Shown in pieces: positions 58,701-63,566 of a stretch of DNA of 64,000 nucleotides. The translations under genes and the position numbers were made by a program. Origin of the DNA: Methanobrevibacter ruminantium M1 (GTDB lineage Archaea; Methanobacteriota; Methanobacteria; Methanobacteriales; Methanobacteriaceae); NCBI RefSeq assembly GCF_000024185.1, contig NC_013790.1:2741613-2805612 (forward strand), written 5' to 3'. Position 1 is the first letter of the stretch. The number at the start of each line of letters is the position of its first letter. The notes under the pieces are model-generated. The model saw only the letters and a program-made list of their open reading frames with translations, did not search any database and was not told where the DNA came from.

Positions 58701-61668
58701 TGTAATTGGTTTCACCATGTGCTTCATTTTCAGTGAATGTGGTATTATCTATAGTCCATCTATTTCCACCTGCATTATAAATAGCTCCACCAGCTAACTC
58801 AGCAGTGTTGCTGTCAAAAACAACATCTGTAAGGGTGCCGTCGTCACAACCTGATTGCAGGTAGATAGCACCACCATAGACATCATTACCATTGGTTAAT
58901 GTCATGTTTGCCAAATTTACATTATCTGCATCACTGGTAATCTCAAATACTCTTGAAATTCCTTGAGCATCCAAAACAGTACCGTCGGTACCTATAATAG
59001 TAATAGGCTTATCGATTACCATCTGTCCTTGAATATCATTTAGATAAGTCTTGCCCTGTAGGAAAATAACTCCTCCAGATGGGGCATTGTCAATTGCAGC
59101 TTGAATAGCTGAAAAGTTATCCCCTACAACTTCACCCATACTTAAAGGACCTTCTTCGGTTTGTCCATCTGAAGAGGTAACCCTATAAGTGTAGGTTCCC
59201 CGTTGGAGATTGCTGTAGTCATAATAGACTTGACCATTCTCATCAGTTGCATTGGTAACACTATCAACTAAATTACCGCGAGAATCAAAAATTTCCACTG
59301 TAATGTCTTCATTGACAAAAGGATCATTTTCGACAGCTGTTCCGTCAATGCTGGTTTGAAGGCCTAATGTGGATGTTAATGCTGGATAGCCAGTACGAAC
59401 ATCCAAAGAAGCTTGCCTAGTTAAAGTACCTTCTTTGGTGATTAAAGTATCTCCATCCATATGAGAAGCCCTATAAGTATAGCTTCCATAAGAAAGACCA
59501 CTGTAATCATATTTGATTTTACCATTCTCATCAGTTGCATTGGTAACACTATCAACTAAATTACCGCGAGAATCAAAAATTTCCACGGTAACCTGTGCAT
59601 CAACTAAAGGAGTCACAGATCCTCCGGATACACCTTCAATATCACCTACAACGACATTTGAATAATCTGATCCTAAAGTAACTGTTAAAGATGAATTACC
59701 ACCACTAACAGTTAAATCAGGTTTTACATCGAAATTACAGTCTGTAACCTTGCCGTCTCCATCACAGTAAATTGCTGAACCTCTTGGAGCAGTATTGCCG
59801 GAAAAATTACATCCAGTCATTTGCTCATTGTGACACTCAGACGCAATGTAAATAGCTCCGCCCTGACTTGATGCATCATTATCAGTGAAGTTACAGTTTG
59901 TTATAGCGAAATCGTCATGATAAATATATAAAGCACCACCAGTAGAAGCGTTATTGTCTTCAAATACTGAATTGGATAAGCTTAATCCATAGGATCCACC
60001 ATAAACTGCTCCTCCATTAGGCGCACTATTATTTGTAAAATTACAATCTATAATCTTAGTGTTAACGCCAACAACATCAACAGCCCCAGCGTGACCATAA
60101 TCCTGCATAACAGTATTGTCAGTGAAACTACAATTTTTAATCATTGTATTTTCACCGGTAGTGTATATGGCCCCACCGGAAGCCCCTGCGGTATTGTCAG
60201 CAAAGATAGAATCTGAGACCTCTGAATTGTCACCAATAAGACTTAATGCTCCACCATGAGTATGGCCTGAAACGGTGTTATTTGTGAAATTGGAATTGTT
60301 TACTTTTCCAATCCCATAAATGTAAACTATTGCTTGATCAGCACTGTTATTTTCTATAATGGAATTGGAAATATTGGCATCTGAGCCACTATAAATAGCT
60401 ACACCACCGTTGGTAATGTTACAACCATCTACAAATGCATTTTCATTGGCATAAATTGCTATTCCAGCATTATTATCGAATTTAGAGTTGCTAACATCAG
60501 TTGTAGCACCTCCACTGTAAACGGAACCAACATTCTTATTGTTATAGCTTCCTGCACCATTATTGGTGAAAATTACATCTTTTATTTCAGTATTGCCTCC
60601 ACTGTAAATGGAAGCACCGGCATTATCAGTGAAATTAGAATTTCTTACTTTTGTAGAACCTCCACTGATTACAGTGACAGAGCTACCGGTATTTGAAATA
60701 AAATTACAATCTATTACTTCAGTGTTTCCACCACCATAAATAGCTCCAGGGCCATTGCTAGTGAAATTACAATTGTTTAAATTAATATCACCCGCACAGT
60801 AAATTGCCCCATAATTTTGAGCGGTGTTACCCTCAAATCTAGAGTCAGTCACTTTACAGCCAGAACCTTCCAAATAAATAGCTCCACCTGATCCTCCCCA
60901 TCTACCTACATTATTTGTAAAATTACAATTTGTTATAATCAAATTTGAAGCAGATGAGGTTCCATGAATAGCTCCACCTTGAGCATATTGACAGTTTTCA
61001 AATTCACAATTTATTATTGAACAATCTGAGCCATCAAAATTAATACAGCCAGGTCCATTACCACCATGAGCATTTATAACTTTAATATTAGTTAAAGTAA
61101 CCCCTGATGCTTGTATATTAAATAATTTTGCACCATTAGCATTAATTGTTGATGTGCCATCAGGATTTGAACTGCTTCCTCCAGAAATAATGATGTTACT
61201 TACATTTACATTGATTAAATGATTTCCTGTCCATTCGTCCCATGATGAGGAAATGCTTTGATTTCCTAGATATATTACATCACCGGATTGAATAGTTCCT
61301 GAATTAAATAAATCAGAAATATTCTGAACGCTGGAACCAGACAAATCATAGGTTGCAGAAAGTTCATTTGCAGTCAATACATTCTTTGATGAACTGCCAT
61401 TGACAACATAATCGCTGTCATCAGCAGAAACATCGAGATTTTCAACAGCATTAGTTGAAACTTCTTCATTAGAAATTTCAATACTTTCAAAATCATTTGA
61501 AGCATCAATTGATGCTATATCATCAGTATAAATATCTTCCGCCGAAGCGGTCCCCAATAAAGATATAAAACAGAATAATATCAAAATAATTAAAATCGAA
61601 TTAATTATTTTAGTATTGATAAAATGTCCTCCTTTATTTAATAATAAAATTATTAAAAACGATATCAT
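43711..61668 (-). CDS. Giant adhesin-like surface protein (~5,970 aa)
   Basis: Residues ~17-43 are a signal peptide (SILIILILFCFISLLGTASA). Then: beta-helix 1 of FxxNTAxxGGAI-type repeats (~93-650); two Ig-like domains (~652-847, VEIFDSRGNLVDSVTNATDE twice); beta-helix 2 (~847-2300), including four 137-residue units; an Ig-like link and a DUF11-type domain; Tyr-rich repeats (~2540-2740); a second DUF11-type domain; 11 Cna_B-like repeats of ~95 residues (~3113-4160); 11 DUF11-like repeats of ~119 residues (~4160-5455), four nearly identical; four more DUF11-like domains; a C-terminal membrane helix ending RCRKE. It is rich in Asn-X-Ser/Thr sites, so heavily glycosylated if exported. Probable role: attachment to cells or surfaces. 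Start: GGAGG lies seven bases before an ATC codon at 61620, whereas the ATG at 61668 has no site. Confidence 0.93.
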   Translation of the reverse strand: MISFLIILLLNKGGHFINTKIINSILIILILFCFISLLGTASAEDIYTDDIASIDASNDFESIEISNEEVSTNAVENLDVSADDSDYVVNGSSSKNVLTANELSATYDLSGSSVQNISDLFNSGTIQSGDVIYLGNQSISSSWDEWTGNHLINVNVSNIIISGGSSSNPDGTSTINANGAKLFNIQASGVTLTNIKVINAHGGNGPGCINFDGSDCSIINCEFENCQYAQGGAIHGTSSASNLIITNCNFTNNVGRWGGSGGAIYLEGSGCKVTDSRFEGNTAQNYGAIYCAGDINLNNCNFTSNGPGAIYGGGNTEVIDCNFISNTGSSVTVISGGSTKVRNSNFTDNAGASIYSGGNTEIKDVIFTNNGAGSYNNKNVGSVYSGGATTDVSNSKFDNNAGIAIYANENAFVDGCNITNGGVAIYSGSDANISNSIIENNSADQAIVYIYGIGKVNNSNFTNNTVSGHTHGGALSLIGDNSEVSDSIFADNTAGASGGAIYTTGENTMIKNCSFTDNTVMQDYGHAGAVDVVGVNTKIIDCNFTNNSAPNGGAVYGGSYGLSLSNSVFEDNNASTGGALYIYHDDFAITNCNFTDNDASSQGGAIYIASECHNEQMTGCNFSGNTAPRGSAIYCDGDGKVTDCNFDVKPDLTVSGGNSSLTVTLGSDYSNVVVGDIEGVSGGSVTPLVDAQVTVEIFDSRGNLVDSVTNATDENGKIKYDYSGLSYGSYTYRASHMDGDTLITKEGTLTRQASLDVRTGYPALTSTLGLQTSIDGTAVENDPFVNEDITVEIFDSRGNLVDSVTNATDENGQVYYDYSNLQRGTYTYRVTSSDGQTEEGPLSMGEVVGDNFSAIQAAIDNAPSGGVIFLQGKTYLNDIQGQMVIDKPITIIGTDGTVLDAQGISRVFEITSDADNVNLANMTLTNGNDVYGGAIYLQSGCDDGTLTDVVFDSNTAELAGGAIYNAGGNRWTIDNTTFTENEAHGETNYIYRGGGAIWSCDAEMILSNTTFVNNQAPYGGALRGAFDIYDSLFDNNTATDGNGGAIDVTTEEFLYDTLILEFRNSTFVNNDAKGSRGDDRAQGGAIHIYHLQEVNMYDCFCENNTADRGGAVDFYELGKTWVDNCTFVNNNASSEGGGLAIFCNSSTFKDSNVSNNIAGTDGGAIWVIGHNSLFNNVTSENNTASRGGSSYIEGENTTIYNSTFNNNNALYNESLGSQSGIGGALDILGDNCKVIGVTSVNNTAELGGSTFIRGDNTLVQNTNLSNNTAVFNESRNETSGIGGALDVVGNNCQIINVTSDNNNAYRGGSTFIRGNDTVIRNSTFDNNNATLRGGGLNIAGEGCTIFNVDVSNNAAGENGGGIYVIADGTEFRNITADNNTAERGGGAFVEGNDIIIDNGTFNGNKAIFNESKPDESGIGGALDIKGHGCNVTNVDSFNNTAYRGGSTFIRGDNTYLENCTLDGNNATLRGGGLNIAGENCTIHNVDISNNTAGLMGGGIYVIADGTVFRNITADNNSAERGGAVFVEGNDIIIDNATFNDNKAIFNESRPDDSGLGGALDIKGDGCNVTNVNSFNNTAYRGGSTFIRGDNTHVENCTLEGNNATLRGGGLNIAGENCTVYNVDVSNNTAGLMGGAIYVVANGTEFRNITANNNSAERGGGAFIEGNNVTIDNATFNNNRAIFNETRPDESGLGGALDIKGDGCNVTNVNSTNNTAYRGGSTFIRGDDTYVANCTLDGNNATLRGGGLNIAGDRCIIDDVDVSNNNAGLMGGGIYVVSNGTEFRNITADNNTAERGGSAFINGTGITIRDGELNNNRAIYNESRPDESGLGGGFDIVGDNILVDSVHSNNNSAYRGGSTFIRGSNVTVQNCNLDNNTATVRGGGLNIGGGDGCKVINVSVSNNDAGEDGGAVYVIGDFSLFDNVNSTNNTAQRGGSSFIAGNNVTVINCNLDNNTASNRGGGLDVNGSGCVFENVTLSNCHADKEGGAVYVRGDNVTFNNVTSENNTAERGGSSFVAGDNCKVINCDLNNNNATWRGGGLDVTGTNCLFENVTLSNCHSDEDGGAVYISGDDNRFVNVTSVNNTAVNYGGSTYIGGTSNSVENCTISNNIAYNGGGIFIEGEDSKFTNNNITFNKAIATDEDHDFNIMGGGVFILGGNSNFTNNNISSNHAKDNGGGVQIFFGPDTFMDKIYAFNNTAENGGFANLLYCDNLNVTNSTFYSNHATGDISLDRGEGGAFHMSYATNIDVQGNFSYNTATNGSAIYSDGSDIRVHDSSFFDNQAHSWFLLITPSDETYLKGQDVIINISHIGGDNIANAIHNRDAESSITVRNVTYPFYNNGVLINKTTPIDEDIPIEIIGYENSDNGNLIYIDDLEDNQVIYYNITNRDTNESILVGFNKTDISGTVSLRLTNLPAGNYVVSAYYPETTYYTEIRNVSSFRVIDVDMVANKTVDNQTSNVGDIRDWNVTIWNDGASEAQNVTIIDFLPDGLNLTDNLTIHFYNGTGGLWNNAVLNLTSNNLTFSVYNKADGTWINGVASYDESSNTWTYYVLSLADNRTFAYSVFNQSDYTDAFGEARYYEDINSWTYRNISYDVDNADWYYYTFEYDDHTYVYGVFNGSYFVDAFGEARYYEDINSWTYRNISYDATTGNWYYYTFDYGGNTFVYGVFDESFFVDAFGTAIYDDGSWNYENISYNATDGKWYYYSLNYGDDSNNVTYYIFNPENFVDVFGSNYHYNAENNTYVYVNAYYDAETDSLIRNDTIYNVSSGIWTINNRLVVPELVSINPNVSYISPEKIYLVNKISLSIANHTNSTDISLDVGRFDGNGSVLMNLVTNVTKRGNFTNIVNVTTDSPEKNYTNNVANNSTIVYNDLVINKTVSDNLTNVSGIVDWNVTVLNNGTFEAVNVTMNDYLPDGLDLTNLTVKVYNGTGSLWTNATLDLSTMTLSFSVYNETSGEWISGIAAYDQAAKTWTYYVLALDDDVLTYTAFDETFFSNLFGDAFYNESSNVWTFVNRTYDEVTGDLISEVNTTYDNNTGIWTIGDKTFVEYKVNLTLVNGTNSTNLTLGINSLDENSTMVMNLVTNVTKYGIFTNVANVTTVTPETNYTNNVANNTTETLTNITVTKVWDDANNQDGIRPTSVNITLIGSDGSERSVLVTGTGGVWNYTFTDLPMFNSSGDSIVYTVNESVVPNGYDVSYNQSNWTVYNTHVPEVTNITVTKVWEDANNQDGIRPTSVNITLIGSDGSERSVLVTGTGGVWNYTFTDLPMFNSSGDSIVYTVNESVVPNGYDVSYNQSNWTVYNTHVPEVTNITVTKVWEDANNQDGIRPSSVNITLIGSDGTERSVLVTENNGVWNYTFTDLPVYNGTTDPIVYTVNESVVPDGYEVSYNQSNWTVYNTHIPELVNITVTKVWEDANNQDGIRPTSVNITLIGSDGTERSVLVTENNGVWNYTFTDLPVYNGTTDPIVYTVNESVVPDGYEVSYNQSNWTVYNTHIPELVNITVTKVWEDANNQDGIRPTSVNITLIGSDGSERSVLVTETDGVWNYTFTDLPVYNGTTDPIVYTVIESVVPDGYEVSYNQSNWTVYNAHVPEVTNITVTKVWEDANNQDGIRPSSVNITLIGSDGTERSVLVTETDGVWNYTFTDLPVYNGTTDPIVYTVIESVVPVGYEVSYNQSNWTVYNTHVPEIVNITVTKIWEDANNQDGIRPGSVNITLIGSDGTERSVLVTENNGVWNYTFTDLPVYNGTTDPIVYTVNESVVPVGYEVSYNQSNRTVYNTHVPEIVNITVTKIWEDANNQDGIRPGSVNITLIGTDGTERSVLVTENNGVWNYTFTDLPVYNGTTDPIVYTVNESVVPVGYEVSYNQTNWTVYNTHVPEIVNITVTKIWEDANNQDGIRPISVNITLIGSDGTERSVLVTGTDGWNYTFKDLPKFNGTTVPIVYTVNESVVPVGYEVSYNQTNWTVYNTHVPELVNITVTKVWEDANNQDGIRPISVNITLIGSDGTERSVLVTGTDGWNYTFKDLPKFNGTTVPIVYIVNESVVPVGYDVSYNQSNWTVYNTHVPNVTEINVTKVWNDSNDKYGIRPSNVTIELFADGKKVNETNLTARGAWTYTFSGLPQYNNGKLINYTIGEVRVDGYSVLITNNTVGNWTVTNTPIAVPNMTVQKIANDKVVYIGNVTSFTILVRNTGDCNLSGVYVVDSDYSAGLSYLRYENGSRDWTYDGAKWTLVGNLTTDNPTANFTVYFTVVDNGTLVNNVSAGSNLTNETNGTNNTTAYRPNMTIQKVSNDEVVYVGNITSFTIVVTNTGDCNLSDIVVTDSDFSAGLSYLTYANGTRNWNYDAVGHTWSLVGDLTNGSSAEFTVFFTVIDNGTLVNNASVRSNLTNETNATNNTTAYRPNMTIQKISNDEVVYVGNITSFTIVVTNTGDCNLSDIVVTDSDFSAGLSYLTYANGTRNWNYDAVGHTWSLVGDLTNGSSAEFTVFFTVIDNGTLVNNASVRSNLTNETNATNNTTAYRPNMTIQKISNDEVVYVGNITSFTIVVTNTGDCNLSDIVVTDSDFSAGLSYLTYANGTRNWNYDAVGHTWSLVGDLTNGSSAEFTVFFTVIDNGTLVNNASVRSNLTNETNATNNTTAYRPNMTIQKISNDEVVYVGNITSFTIVVTNTGDCNLSDIVVTDSDFSAGLSYLTYANGTRNWNYDAVGHTWSLVGDLTNGSSAEFTVFFTVIDNGTLVNNASVRSNLTNETNATNNTTAYRPNMTIQKISNDEVVYVGNITSFTIVVTNTGDCNLSEIVVTDNDYSLGLKYSRYENSSRLWNYNGGKFTLVGDLAPGNSANLTVFFIVVDNGTLVNNASVKSNLTNETNATNNTTAYRPNMTVQKVSNDQLVYVGNETSFTIIVTNTGDCNLTGVYIKDDDFSKGLQYNNKFVPVKGTWTYAGGRWNLEGQLTVGDNASITVYFTVIDNGTLVNNATAGSNLTNETNATNNTTAYRPNMTVQKISNDGVVYLGNTTSFTIVVTNTGDCSLSEIVVTDNDYSAGLQYSRYANTSSKWNYDGDKFTLVGDLAPGASANLTVFFIVIDNGTLVNNASVKSNLTNETNATNNTTAYRPNMTVEKLIYEDTVYVGDTAIFTIFVKNTGDCSLSDVVICEYWFSEGLEYNGVWVPNGDRKWDYDDETRTWTLIGDLAPEGFASFVVYFNVTKNGTLYNNISAKSNLTNETNATNSTRAYLPNMTVMKVANDEIVYLGNTTSFTIVVSNTGDCNLSEVVVTDTDYSTGLKYKNYINGSANWNYNNGEWSLVGDLTPGSSANFTVFFTVVENGTLVNNASASSNLTNKTNTTNNTTAYSPKMTVLKISNDESVYVGNITSFTILVSNVGDCDLSGIYVIDDDYSNGLLYNRYENSSRKWNYDGSRWTLVGSLEPGDSANFTVFFDVVENGTLVNNVSAGSNLTNETNNTNNTTAKPVCDLIIYKAVNATEILVYDIVEWKITVVNLGPDTALDVIVKDLLDNGLELISVSGGNYNNITGEWNIGDLEPNTPVSLSLVTRVLVNGTIVNTATVNTTSHESNYTNNNASNFTEADYLCDLVISKAVNCTNCNVSDLVQWNITVTNLGPHDASNVIVKEILPKGLELIDYNVSVGNFNEVISEWSIGTLEKDTAVSLVLVTKVLIDGTLINIATVNTTTLDNNYTNNVANNTTVASPICDLVISKIVNATKVNIDDILTWTVRVTNNGPSEALNVCVSDILPEGLMFVGYKASTGRYDDESGTWTVGKLSSGSSATINIYTKVIELGNITNPVSVNTTTVESNYSNNKANNTTEVYPIVDLVIEKSSDKIKYNVNDTMHWIIKVMNEGPCDAIEVYVYDALPASTKFIAYNSSKGTFDAAKGIWSIGDLANGEEVTLDICCKALISGNFTNNATVNCSITDKNTSNNFDNATIEIADNKSDNPDPIPDKPKHGVDISLRTGNPLLIFLMAIFAIFGGIGLRCRKE
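47401..48828 (-). repeat. Four near-identical 357-bp units in the adhesin gene
   Basis: The marker AGTCATGTTAGGCCTGTAAG recurs at 47401, 47758, 48115 and 48472, exactly 357 bp (119 codons) apart, with only a handful of differences. It encodes DUF11-like domains. Identity at the DNA level shows very recent expansion or gene conversion. Confidence 0.95.
49190..52330 (-). repeat. Eleven ~285-bp Cna_B-like units in the adhesin gene
   Basis: Each unit encodes NITVTKVWEDANNQDGIRP ... YTVNESVVP-GYEVSYNQSNWTVYNTHVPE. Two adjacent units at about 51741 and 52026 are 285 bp apart and nearly identical; the last unit (near 49200-49470) is the most diverged. Confidence 0.93.
56030..57760 (-). repeat. Four 411-bp beta-helix units in the adhesin gene
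   Basis: The marker CTAAGGGTAGCATTGTT occurs at 56441, 56852, 57263 and 57674, exactly 411 bp (137 codons) apart. The units encode alternating NNTAERGG and NNTAYRGGSTFIRG rungs, so one unit is several beta-helix turns. Confidence 0.93.
61618..61632 (-). promoter_or_regulatory. Strong ribosome binding site in front of an AUC codon (adhesin start)
   Basis: AAAGGAGG (GGAGG at 61632-61628) is followed by seven bases and then ATC at 61620-61618, in frame with the adhesin. From there the product would begin (M)NTKIINSILIILIL, an ideal signal peptide. No ATG, GTG or TTG lies at this spacing. Confidence 0.6.
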
Positions 61669-62615
61669 AAACTAAGTTTATCATACCGTGGCTATCTAGT
61701 TTAAAACTAGATATAGATAGAATAGAGAAATAGATTTGATTTGGCTAAAAGTGAATGCAAGACTGCAAACAAACTAAATATTTGATTTAAGCTAATTTAC
61801 TTTGATTAAACTTATTTGATTTGATTAAGATAATTTATGATACAATCAAAGTCAAACTAAAGCTTAACTATATTAAGCTAATTAAATGGGGTAGGGGTTA
61901 AGCTAAATGATATAAGCTTGAAAACAATCCCAATATAACGTTAATGAATTGTCTAAAATCAAATTTCAACTTTAAAAACCAAATAAATGCAAATAAATCC
62001 GATTAATCTATTGTATTTATATCTAGTTTTAATTCTGGCTTAAAAATTATAGAATAAGAAAAAGCTTAAAAGATCATATGATGGAAAAATAGTGAGCATA
62101 TCTGCAAAGTTACCCCTATAAATATGATAGATTAAGAATTTTCAAATAAAAAAAATTTAACTAAAACTTCCCAAAAATTAAATTTTTTTATATTTAAATT
62201 AATATATTATATAATTAATATGCCATAAATTGAGCGTATATAATAGTTAAAATAATAAGATATTTAAATCTTTTTATATCTTTTTTATTTCAATTAATAC
62301 GAATATTCAAAATGATTAAAAAAATTAAGAAATATTTAAACAATATCTAAAAAAATAAAAATTAATTATAACAACGAATAGGAAAAAATAATCTTTATTG
62401 AATATTTTCAAATAGAACTTTTCTAAATCAATTTAATGGAAAAAATAAAAAAAACTTCTTTTAAAAAAGAATTTTAAAAAATTGTTAGAAAGAATAGATA
62501 AGTAAAATAAGATAAAATAAAAAAATAAAAGTTATTAAGTTATAAAAATAAAAATATTTATTGCAATAGCAAATAGAATTAAAACAGTCATACGGGAATA
62601 AGGATTAATGATAAA
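61669..62615. other. Divergent spacer between the adhesin and flavoprotein genes
   Basis: 947 bp without a supportable gene. A 19-bp palindrome ATCTAGTTT A AAACTAGAT lies at 61694-61712, about 75 bp before the proposed adhesin start codon, and could be an operator or leader hairpin. TTTGATT/AATCAAA motifs recur at 61770-61860. TATATTTAAATTAATATATTATATAATTAATATG-like sequence lies near 62190-62220. The size fits a regulated promoter. Confidence 0.5.
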
Positions 62616-63212
62616 ATGAAAATTTTAGGAATTTGCGGAAGTCCAAGAGATGGGGCTTCAAGTTTTCTGCTTAAAAGAGCATTGAATGAACTTGAAAAAG
62701 AAGAAAACTTCGAAACAAAGTTTATAAGCGTGAAAGACAAGAATATATCCCCTTGCACACATTGCAATTTTTGCCTTGAATCAAAAGGAGAGTGTTCAAT
62801 TGAGGATGATATGAATGAAATCTACGATTCACTTAAGCAAGCTGATGGAATAATATTTGCTAGCCCAGTGCATTTTGGAAGCATATCCGCCCAATTGAAG
62901 GCTGTAATCGACAGATGCCAAGCTTTGATAATGGAGGACCTTGACATCTTCAAAAATAAAGTTGGAATTTCAATAGTTGTTGGAGGGGACAGATGTGGAG
63001 GACAAGAGTTGGCCATCCAACAGATCAATACTTTCTATCTTTTAAACAAAATAATCCCTCTAAGCGGAGGATCATTTGGAGCCAATTTGGGAGCTTGCCT
63101 ATGGTCGCAAGACGAAGGGACCGATGGAGTGAAGAATGATGAATATGGTTTAAAAACTTTGGACATGACCATAAACCATTTCAAGGAATTTTTATTAGAG
63201 TTTAAACAATGA
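62616..63212 (+). CDS. NADPH-dependent FMN reductase-like iron-sulfur flavoprotein
   Basis: 198 residues with a flavodoxin-like fold. MKILGICGSPRDGASSFLL contains the FMN phosphate loop. The compact Cys motif CTHCNFCLESKGEC (C-x2-C-x2-C-x6-C) is that of the archaeal Isf family and binds a [4Fe-4S] cluster. FASPVHFGSISAQLKAVIDR matches the conserved FMN-binding part. Isf proteins transfer electrons and have been linked to oxygen or peroxide detoxification in methanogens. A 21-bp tandem repeat starts inside the last codons and continues past the stop. Confidence 0.9.
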   Translation: MKILGICGSPRDGASSFLLKRALNELEKEENFETKFISVKDKNISPCTHCNFCLESKGECSIEDDMNEIYDSLKQADGIIFASPVHFGSISAQLKAVIDRCQALIMEDLDIFKNKVGISIVVGGDRCGGQELAIQQINTFYLLNKIIPLSGGSFGANLGACLWSQDEGTDGVKNDEYGLKTLDMTINHFKEFLLEFKQ

Positions 63213-63341
63213 ATTTGATGTTTAAACAAGACCATCTGATGTTCAAACAATGATATCTGGTGTTTAAACAAGAATATCTAATGTTTAAACAAGAATATCT
63301 AATGTTTAAACAAGAATATCTAATGTTTAAACAAGGATATA
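63198..63341 (+). repeat. 21-bp tandem repeat, ~7 copies, overlapping the flavoprotein stop codon
   Basis: Units of the form TGTTTAAACAAGAATATCTAA follow with a 21-bp period. The first, diverged unit encodes the last residues (EFKQ) of the flavoprotein; the last three are identical. Each unit contains the 8-bp palindrome GTTTAAAC. Confidence 0.9.
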
Positions 63342-63566
63342 TGTTCGTATATGATAAAACATATTTAACTAAAAATTTATATAATAATTCCAATTTATAT
63401 TAAATAAGATAATTAAGTTAATCATGCTTAATTAAAACATTAAAAAAAGAAATCTTATTAAATTGAAGAAATTTTAATCAAGCTTTTTCTAAAGTTAGAA
63501 TATAAGTATAATAGAAAAAAATTTTGATCAAACTTTTTCCAAAAGTTTGAAAGTTTGAGTGATAGA
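63342..63566 (+). promoter_or_regulatory. Flippase promoter and leader with hairpin elements
   Basis: TTTATATA at 63376-63383 is a good TATA box. Two dispersed elements follow in the leader, 63471-63498 (degenerate) and 63521-63550 (TTTTGATCAAAC then TTTTTCCAAAAGTTTG), just before GAGTGATAGA and the ATG. The arrangement copies that of the barnase leader. Confidence 0.55.

Noticed and set aside
63198-63341. CRISPR array
   Set aside because: Units are contiguous 21-bp repeats without unique spacers, and no cas genes are nearby.
63202-63393. A frame of repeated CLNIRYS units
   Set aside because: It is the translation of the non-coding 21-bp tandem repeat, whose period is a multiple of three.
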